In this document: piece after piece, positions 6,612 through 10,472 of the stretch
Numbering within the stretch: the first letter of the stretch is position 1
Layout of the letters: each line of letters starts with the position of its first letter
Source: Geobacter sp.
GTDB taxonomy: Bacteria; Desulfobacterota; Desulfuromonadia; Geobacterales; Geobacteraceae
Assembly (NCBI GenBank): GCA_003499925.1
Contig: DNRQ01000160.1
Coordinates: 1 to 10,472, forward strand
Direction of reading: 5' to 3'
Length of the DNA: 10,472 nucleotides
Notes under the pieces: generated by a model
Seen by the model: the letters and a program-made list of their open reading frames with translations, nothing else
What the model was told of the DNA's origin: nothing
Databases searched by the model: none
Position numbers and translations under genes: made by a program

Positions 6612-6722
6612 CTCCCCCCTTTGAAAAAGGGGGGTCGGGGGGGATTTGCCCCACTTGGCCAACTGGTCCGAGAGTGCAGCATCGTTGAAATCCCCCTAAA
6701 TCCCCCTTTGAAAAAGGGGACT
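6612..6722. repeat. Pair of opposed REP-like hairpins between two genes
   Basis: The left half (ccccccttt 6614-6622 / aaagggggg 6626-6634, then tcgggggggattt) is a copy of 5615-5651. The right half (aatccccctaaatcccccttt then gaaaaagggga, to about 6720) is in the opposite orientation. About 40 unique bases lie between them. The pair fills most of the 184-base gap after the PagL-like gene and could act as a bidirectional terminator or as a compound REP element. Confidence 0.7.
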
Positions 6723-6767
6723 TTTTGAAGCTCAGCTCACCGCTACTCAAAGGTATCCGGAGCGACC

Positions 6768-7169
6768 ATGCAGAAAAACGAAGTCCCACAGGACGAGGCG
6801 CTGTTTGAAGGGATGAGCGAGGTCTGTTACGCCGTGGACGAGTCCGGGCGCTACGTGCTCGCCGAGAGTGCCGGCTGGGAGCCCGCCAACATCGCCAACA
6901 TGCAGGCATGGGAAGTCATCCGTGCCGATATTGCAGCGGTGCTCGCAAAGGTGCGCGCCGGAGAAGTGAGCCCGCTCGCCTACCACATGGTTCGGCACCA
7001 GATGGACGCCAAACTCCTCGCCGGTTATGCCGGGCTGTTCGGCTGGCAGGTGAGCAGGCACATGAAGCCCGGGCCGTTTCGCAAGCTTAATCCGGCGCAG
7101 CTTGAGCGCTACGCCAGCATCCTGAAGACCTCGGTCGCGGAACTCTGCCGGGTCCCGGCGACGGATTAA
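6768..7169 (+). CDS. Small conserved-looking protein, possible Xre-like helix-turn-helix at its C-terminus
   Basis: This is a 133-residue soluble protein of unknown function. The N-terminal half contains VCYAVDESGRYVLAESAGWEPANIANMQAWEVI, whose YAVD..GRYV...S.GWE style suggests a small sensor or binding fold. The C-terminal half, MDAKLLAGYAGLFGWQVSRHMKPGPFRKLNPAQLERYASILKTSVAEL (residues about 79-126), follows the pattern of Cro/C1-Xre DNA-binding domains: LA..aGl...vsr.....l....l.ryA..L..sv.eL. That match is by eye only. The start ATG has ggag (6759-6762) 5 bases upstream. It lies between the PagL-like and BtrH-like genes, with a repeat-filled gap on each side. It could be a local regulator or a structural partner of the BtrH-like protein. 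No name can be given. Confidence 0.75.
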   Translation: MQKNEVPQDEALFEGMSEVCYAVDESGRYVLAESAGWEPANIANMQAWEVIRADIAAVLAKVRAGEVSPLAYHMVRHQMDAKLLAGYAGLFGWQVSRHMKPGPFRKLNPAQLERYASILKTSVAELCRVPATD

Positions 7170-7213
7170 CAAATCCCCGCGCTGTCGACTTGCTAACCGA
7201 TTGTCACGCGTCT

Positions 7214-7335
7214 ATCACTCCTCCCCCCGGAGGGGGGAGGCTGGGAGGCTGGGAGGGGGGGGGAGTCTGCGGCTTCTGCAAAGAAAGGACGGGGTTCCCC
7301 CTCCCTAACCCTCCCCCTCCGGGGGCGGGAACTGG
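7214..7335. repeat. Opposed C/G-rich palindromic repeats between small gene and BtrH-like gene
   Basis: A 9-bp hairpin, cctcccccc (7220-7228) and ggggggagg (7232-7240), is followed by gctgggaggctgggagg. An opposed block, ccccctccctaaccctcccc then ctccgggggcggga, lies at about 7297-7330. About 40 bases separate them. This is the same compound design as 6612-6722 with different sequence. There is no gene in this gap of 223 bases. Confidence 0.65.
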
Positions 7336-7392
7336 CAGGCGATCGATACTGCGTGAGGGGAACCGTAGCCTTCCCATCCCTCAGCACACATA

Positions 7393-8418
7393 ATGAAACA
7401 AGGACCTTACGTGACTCTGGTATTCCCTCACCGCCAAACTGCACATTGCGAAAGCGGCGTCATCGCCAATCTCGCCACCTATCACGGGTTCCCCATGTCC
7501 GAAGCGATGGCCTTCGGCATCGGCGGAGGGCTCTTCTTCGGTTATCTCCCGTTCATCAGGATCAACGGACTCCCCCTCACCACTTTCCGCACTACCCCGG
7601 GAAGCATCTTCAACCGGGTGACCAAGAGGCTCGGCATCGGCGTTGAGCGCAGCTCCTTCAAGCATGAGGGGCCCGCCATGGCGGAACTGGACCGGCAACT
7701 TGCGCGGGGGATACCGGTCGGCATGCAGACCGGGGTCTACTGGCTCCCCTACTTCCCGCCGGCGCTGCGCTTCCATTTCAATGCCCACAACCTGGTGGCC
7801 TACGGCAAGAGGGGGTCCGACTACCTCATTAGCGACCCCGTGCTCGGCGAACCGGTGCTCTGTGCGGCCGAGGACCTGGCACGTGCCCGTTTCGCGCAGG
7901 GGGCGCTCGCCCCGAAGGGGAAGATGTACTGCATCACCAGCGTCCCGAAGCAGCTCGACCTGGCGCCCGCGGTCCGGCAGGGAATTCGCGAAGTCTGCCG
8001 GTTCATGCTGTCGGTGCCGTTCCCGCTGATAGGGACCCGGGGCATACGCTACCTGGCAAACCAGGTGGAACGCTGGCCGGCGAAGCTTGGGGACCGGCGG
8101 GCGATACTTTATCTCGGCAATTTGATCCGGATGCAGGAAGAGATCGGCACCGGCGGTGGCGGGTTCCGCTTCATCTTTGCGGCCTTTCTGCAGGAAGCGG
8201 CGGAGGTACTGGGAGATAAGCGGTTCCTGGAGCTGTCGCAACGGATGACGGCGATTGGCGATCTCTGGCGCGAGTTCGCCGTTGCGGGCGCCAGACATTG
8301 CAAGGGACGCTCCGGAGAGGGTGAGAACTTCGGGGATCTTGCGCAGATCCTGCGCCGTTGCGCAGAGCAGGAGCATGCGCTTTTTAGCGAGCTTTCCACG
8401 GTGGTGCGGGAACGCTGA
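7393..8418 (+). CDS. BtrH-type acyltransferase/peptidase-like protein
   Basis: The N-terminal part matches the BtrH family: FPHRQTAHCESGVIANL with candidate nucleophile Cys19, AHNLVAYG with candidate His132, and SDPVLG with Asp148, a papain-like Cys-His-Asp set. BtrH itself takes an acyl group from an acyl carrier protein and puts it on the aminoglycoside ribostamycin in butirosin synthesis. A protein of this type beside an ACP and a KS/CLF pair is therefore likely to unload the ACP onto an amine or other acceptor. The C-terminal half (about 190-341) is helical-looking and not recognised. ATG 7393 gives 341 residues. GTG 7411 has a better ribosome site (aagga, 7400-7404, 6 bases away) and gives 335 residues beginning just before FPHRQ, so the true start may be 7411. 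It is separated from the ABC gene by 127 bases. Confidence 0.85.
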   Translation: MKQGPYVTLVFPHRQTAHCESGVIANLATYHGFPMSEAMAFGIGGGLFFGYLPFIRINGLPLTTFRTTPGSIFNRVTKRLGIGVERSSFKHEGPAMAELDRQLARGIPVGMQTGVYWLPYFPPALRFHFNAHNLVAYGKRGSDYLISDPVLGEPVLCAAEDLARARFAQGALAPKGKMYCITSVPKQLDLAPAVRQGIREVCRFMLSVPFPLIGTRGIRYLANQVERWPAKLGDRRAILYLGNLIRMQEEIGTGGGGFRFIFAAFLQEAAEVLGDKRFLELSQRMTAIGDLWREFAVAGARHCKGRSGEGENFGDLAQILRRCAEQEHALFSELSTVVRER

Positions 8419-8545
8419 TTGTCTGATGGGGTAGTCGTGACAGCCCTCGCCCGAGGTCAAGCATACGAGGTGACGTATCGTTCAGAGCAGCTTCATTCAT
8501 GACCGACAGATAGAGCCAGCTTCTGCGGAGAGCGCCGGCGATATC

Positions 8546-9283
8546 GTGCTGCAGGTCGAGCAGTTGGTGAAGGTCTATCGTGGCGCCACGGGCCCCGCGG
8601 TCAACGGCCTCTCTTTCAGCGTCCGCTCCGGCGAAATCTTCGGCCTGCTGGGTCCCAATGGCGCCGGAAAAACGACCGCCATTTCCATCATCTGCACCCT
8701 GCTCCGGCAGACCAGCGGCAGGGTCATGCTCTGCTCGCAGGACACGACGCTGAACGCTTCCGGCGTGCGCGCCCTGTTCGGTCTCGCCCCGCAGGATATC
8801 GCCCTCTACCCGAGTCTAAGCGCCCGGGAAAACCTCAGCTATTTCGGCAGGCTCTACGGCCTCAGGCGAGGTCCGCTCTCCAACCGGATCGAGGAATGCC
8901 TGTCGCTGGTAGGACTCTCCGACAACGCAGATACGCGGATCGACTCCTTTTCAGGCGGCATGAAAAGGCGCGCCAATCTCGCAGCAGCCATCCTGCACAC
9001 GCCGCGACTGCTGGTCCTCGATGAACCGACGGTCGGCATCGATGCCCAATCCCGGAATACCATTCTGGAAAACCTGAAGGGGCTTCGGGATGCCGGCATG
9101 ACGATCGTCTACACCACCCACTACATGGAGGAGGCGGAGCAGATCTGCAGCCGGGTGGCGGTCATGGACAAGGGGAGCATCATCGCGACCGGAACACCTA
9201 AGGAGCTGATCGGCCAGGTGGAGGGGTGCGCGAACCTGGAGGATTTCTTCCTTCATCTCACAGGAAAACAGCTGCGCGACTAA
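8546..9283 (+). CDS. ABC transporter ATP-binding protein
   Basis: This 245-residue nucleotide-binding subunit has all motifs intact: Walker A GPNGAGKT (36-43), Q-loop Gln83 in APQD, signature SGGMK (136-140), Walker B LLVLDE (155-160) and switch His192 in TTHYMEEAE. The sequence is of the ABC-2/DrrA-like exporter type, which drives lipid, polysaccharide or drug export. No ABC-2 permease is found here: the next gene is a methyltransferase-like protein, followed by repeats. The start is uncertain: GTG 8546 has only a distant ggag (8527-8530). The frame is open back to 8474 with no ATG/GTG/TTG. An ATG at 8499 in another frame gives MTDR and then a stop; a one-base shift would join it to ...QIEPASAESAGDIVLQVEQ. 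Export of the pathway's lipid or pigment is inferred from context. Confidence 0.93.
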   Translation: MLQVEQLVKVYRGATGPAVNGLSFSVRSGEIFGLLGPNGAGKTTAISIICTLLRQTSGRVMLCSQDTTLNASGVRALFGLAPQDIALYPSLSARENLSYFGRLYGLRRGPLSNRIEECLSLVGLSDNADTRIDSFSGGMKRRANLAAAILHTPRLLVLDEPTVGIDAQSRNTILENLKGLRDAGMTIVYTTHYMEEAEQICSRVAVMDKGSIIATGTPKELIGQVEGCANLEDFFLHLTGKQLRD

Positions 9284-9299
9284 CCTTGAGAAGAGCCAC

Positions 9300-9306
9300 A
9301 AAGGAG
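9300..9306 (+). promoter_or_regulatory. Strong ribosome binding site deciding a TTG start
   Basis: AAAGGAG lies 5 bases upstream of TTG 9312. No ATG or GTG sits within range, so TTG is chosen for the methyltransferase-like gene. Confidence 0.7.
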
Positions 9307-9311
9307 CGCTT

Positions 9312-10115
9312 TTGCCGCCACTGAAACGACTACCGATCGGAGAGATCCACGACCAGCCCTGGTGCCCCAGGGTGATCCGCGACGCCGTGACCGATTTCCT
9401 CCAGTACGCAGCCAATCATTGGGGACAATACACGCCTCTCTTGCCGACGCTCTGCTATTTCCTGCAAAGGGTGAACGCCCCGCGCATCGTCGACCTCTGC
9501 TCCGGTGGGAGCGGCCCCTGGCAGCGGCTCTACGGGACCATCAGCCGGGCCTTCGGGGATTCCTTCCGGATCGTGCTTACCGACCGCTACCCCAATCTGG
9601 CGGCCTTTCGCCTGGCCCGCGACCTTTCCGGCGGCGTGCTCGACTTCAGGGACAAGCCGCTCGACGCCTGCGCCATACCACAGGAGCTCCTGGGGTTCAG
9701 GACCCTGTTCGGCTCCTTCCACCATTTCGATCCCGCGGCAGCCAGGGGAGTGCTCCAGAACGCGGTGGATTCCGGGCAGGGGATCGGCATCTTCGAGATG
9801 ACCGAGAGGCGCGCGCTCACCATGCTCGCCATGCTGACGGCACCGATATTCGTGCTGCTGCATGCGCCGAAGATCCGCCCCTTCTGCTGGTCGCGGCTCT
9901 TTCTGACTTATCTGATCCCGGTCGTCCCGCTCCTTGTCATGGTCGACGGCATCGCCTCCTGCCTGCGCTCCTATACGGTCGAGGAACTGGCGGAGCTGAC
10001 CGGATCCCTCACCGGAGCGCCTTATGAGTGGGAGATACGGAAGCTCGCTTCCCCGAGTTCGCCGTTCCCGATCATCTACGCCATCGGCTGCCCGAAGGCG
10101 GAAGGCAGGGGGTAG
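9312..10115 (+). CDS. Class I SAM-dependent methyltransferase-like protein with hydrophobic segment
   Basis: This 267-residue protein has Rossmann methyltransferase features: motif I IVDLCSGGSGPW (59-70), an acidic loop LTDRYPN (89-95), and motif IV-like FGSFHHF (133-139). Between the catalytic core and the C-terminal part (SYTVEELAELTG, 220-231) are two hydrophobic runs, about 169-185 (LTMLAMLTAPIFVLLHA) and 196-213 (LFLTYLIPVVPLLVMVDG). These could anchor it to the membrane or bind a lipid substrate. It starts 28 bases after the ABC gene with its own strong ribosome site, so the two are likely one operon. The substrate is unknown; methylation of the pathway's acyl or aryl product is a reasonable guess. 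The last residues (KAEGRG) are charged. It could also be a non-catalytic family member. Confidence 0.82.
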   Translation: MPPLKRLPIGEIHDQPWCPRVIRDAVTDFLQYAANHWGQYTPLLPTLCYFLQRVNAPRIVDLCSGGSGPWQRLYGTISRAFGDSFRIVLTDRYPNLAAFRLARDLSGGVLDFRDKPLDACAIPQELLGFRTLFGSFHHFDPAAARGVLQNAVDSGQGIGIFEMTERRALTMLAMLTAPIFVLLHAPKIRPFCWSRLFLTYLIPVVPLLVMVDGIASCLRSYTVEELAELTGSLTGAPYEWEIRKLASPSSPFPIIYAIGCPKAEGRG

Positions 10116-10154
10116 CGGAGCCAGAGAATGGCCGGTGTGGGTGAAGATCCCTCC

Positions 10155-10192
10155 TCTCCCTTCCTTCGATGGGAGGGGCCGGGGGCACTGCC
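10155..10192. repeat. REP-like repeat interrupted by the second MITE copy
   Basis: The block ctcccttccttcgatgggag, followed by gggccgggggcactgcc, corresponds to 2647-2680. It runs directly into the attaagtta target duplication of the MITE-like element. It lies 40 bases after the methyltransferase-like stop. Confidence 0.65.
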
Positions 10193-10371
10193 ATTAAGTT
10201 ACCTGATTAGCGCTGATCTTCCGCTGCGAAAACTCCCTCCCCTTCAAGGGGAGGGTGGGGATGGGGATGGGGTAGCTCCGGCGCAGAAACACCCCCATCC
10301 CCCTCCTGACCTCCCCCTTGAAGGGGGAGGAACCCGAACAGCGGAAGATTGGCGCTAATCAGATTAAGTTA
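10193..10371. mobile_element. MITE-like element, copy 2 (inverted relative to copy 1), with 9-bp target duplication
   Basis: The 161-bp element (10202-10362) has 24-bp terminal inverted repeats at 10203-10226 and 10339-10362, with two mismatches between them. It is flanked by attaagtta on both sides (10193-10201 and 10363-10371). The interior, reverse-complemented, matches copy 1 closely: a ctcccccttcaagggggagg hairpin, a C/G-rich middle with ccggagcta, and a ccctccccttgaaggggagg hairpin. There is no coding capacity. The two copies enclose the ACP-to-methyltransferase block. Confidence 0.85.
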
Positions 10372-10402
10372 AGCTCAATGCTAATTTCCCGCACGCTGCA
10401 CA

Positions 10403-10472
10403 AGCCCCCTCTCCCTTGATGGGGAGGGCTGGGGAGAGGGTGAAAAGCTCATACAAGCCTCACCCTCCCCCC
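10403..10472. repeat. REP-like palindromic repeat at the right edge, partial compound
   Basis: ctctcccttgatggggaggg followed by ctggggagagggtgaaaag matches 131-172. The last bases, caccctcccccc, look like the beginning of an opposed partner cut by the window edge. No gene is seen in 10116-10472; the gap holds only repeats and the MITE copy. Confidence 0.7.

Noticed and set aside
8499..8513. ATG 8499 as a leader peptide MTDR before the ABC gene
   Set aside because: Only four codons, with a weak ribosome site; mentioned only as a hint of a possible frameshift at the ABC start.
10128..10358. 76-residue + strand open frame after the methyltransferase-like gene
   Set aside because: It consists almost entirely of the REP-like repeat and the MITE copy, with no ribosome site or protein-like composition.

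Overview
The window is high-GC DNA from a free-living bacterium. Gene-family content and the many C/G-rich palindromic repeats of the type cccctcccttgatggga / cccctttgaaaaagggg between genes resemble Geobacteraceae (Geobacter, Geomonas, Citrifermentans). That placement is inference from memory of such genomes, not a search result. All ten credible genes lie on the + strand. Most long minus-strand open frames are GC-driven shadows.

Layout: (1) 1-202, a tandem repeat plus a palindromic repeat, no gene. (2) 203-2643, a two-gene unit: a radical SAM protein with a cobalamin-binding-type N-terminus, then an LpxL/HtrB-type acyltransferase that probably starts at a non-standard CTG codon. (3) 2644-3082, a 439-base gap holding a long hairpin and a 162-bp MITE-like element with 24-bp inverted ends and a 9-bp target duplication. 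(4) 3083-5600, a tight unit with 4-bp stop/start overlaps: acyl carrier protein, an active ketosynthase, and a second ketosynthase-fold protein that has lost all catalytic residues (chain-length-factor-like). (5) 5601-5902, a 32-bp tandem repeat block. (6) 5903-6583, an exported PagL-like outer-membrane lipid deacylase homologue. (7) 6768-7169, a small protein with a possible Xre-like C-terminus. (8) 7393-8418, a BtrH-type Cys/His acyltransferase. (9) 8546-9283, an ABC transporter ATPase. (10) 9312-10115, a methyltransferase-like protein with an embedded hydrophobic region. (11) 10116-10472, repeats including a second, inverted copy of the MITE-like element.

Together the genes look like part of a type II fatty acid/polyketide-like pathway that builds an acyl chain on a dedicated ACP (KS plus CLF-like partner), transfers it to an acceptor (BtrH-like and/or LpxL-like acyltransferase), tailors it (B12-type radical SAM, methyltransferase) and exports it to or acts at the envelope (ABC ATPase, PagL-like barrel). 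The closest known logic is aryl-polyene or ladderane-type lipid clusters. No ketoreductase, dehydratase, acyl-ACP ligase, MMPL exporter, LolA-like carrier or ABC permease is in the window, so the cluster almost certainly continues outside it. The product is unknown.
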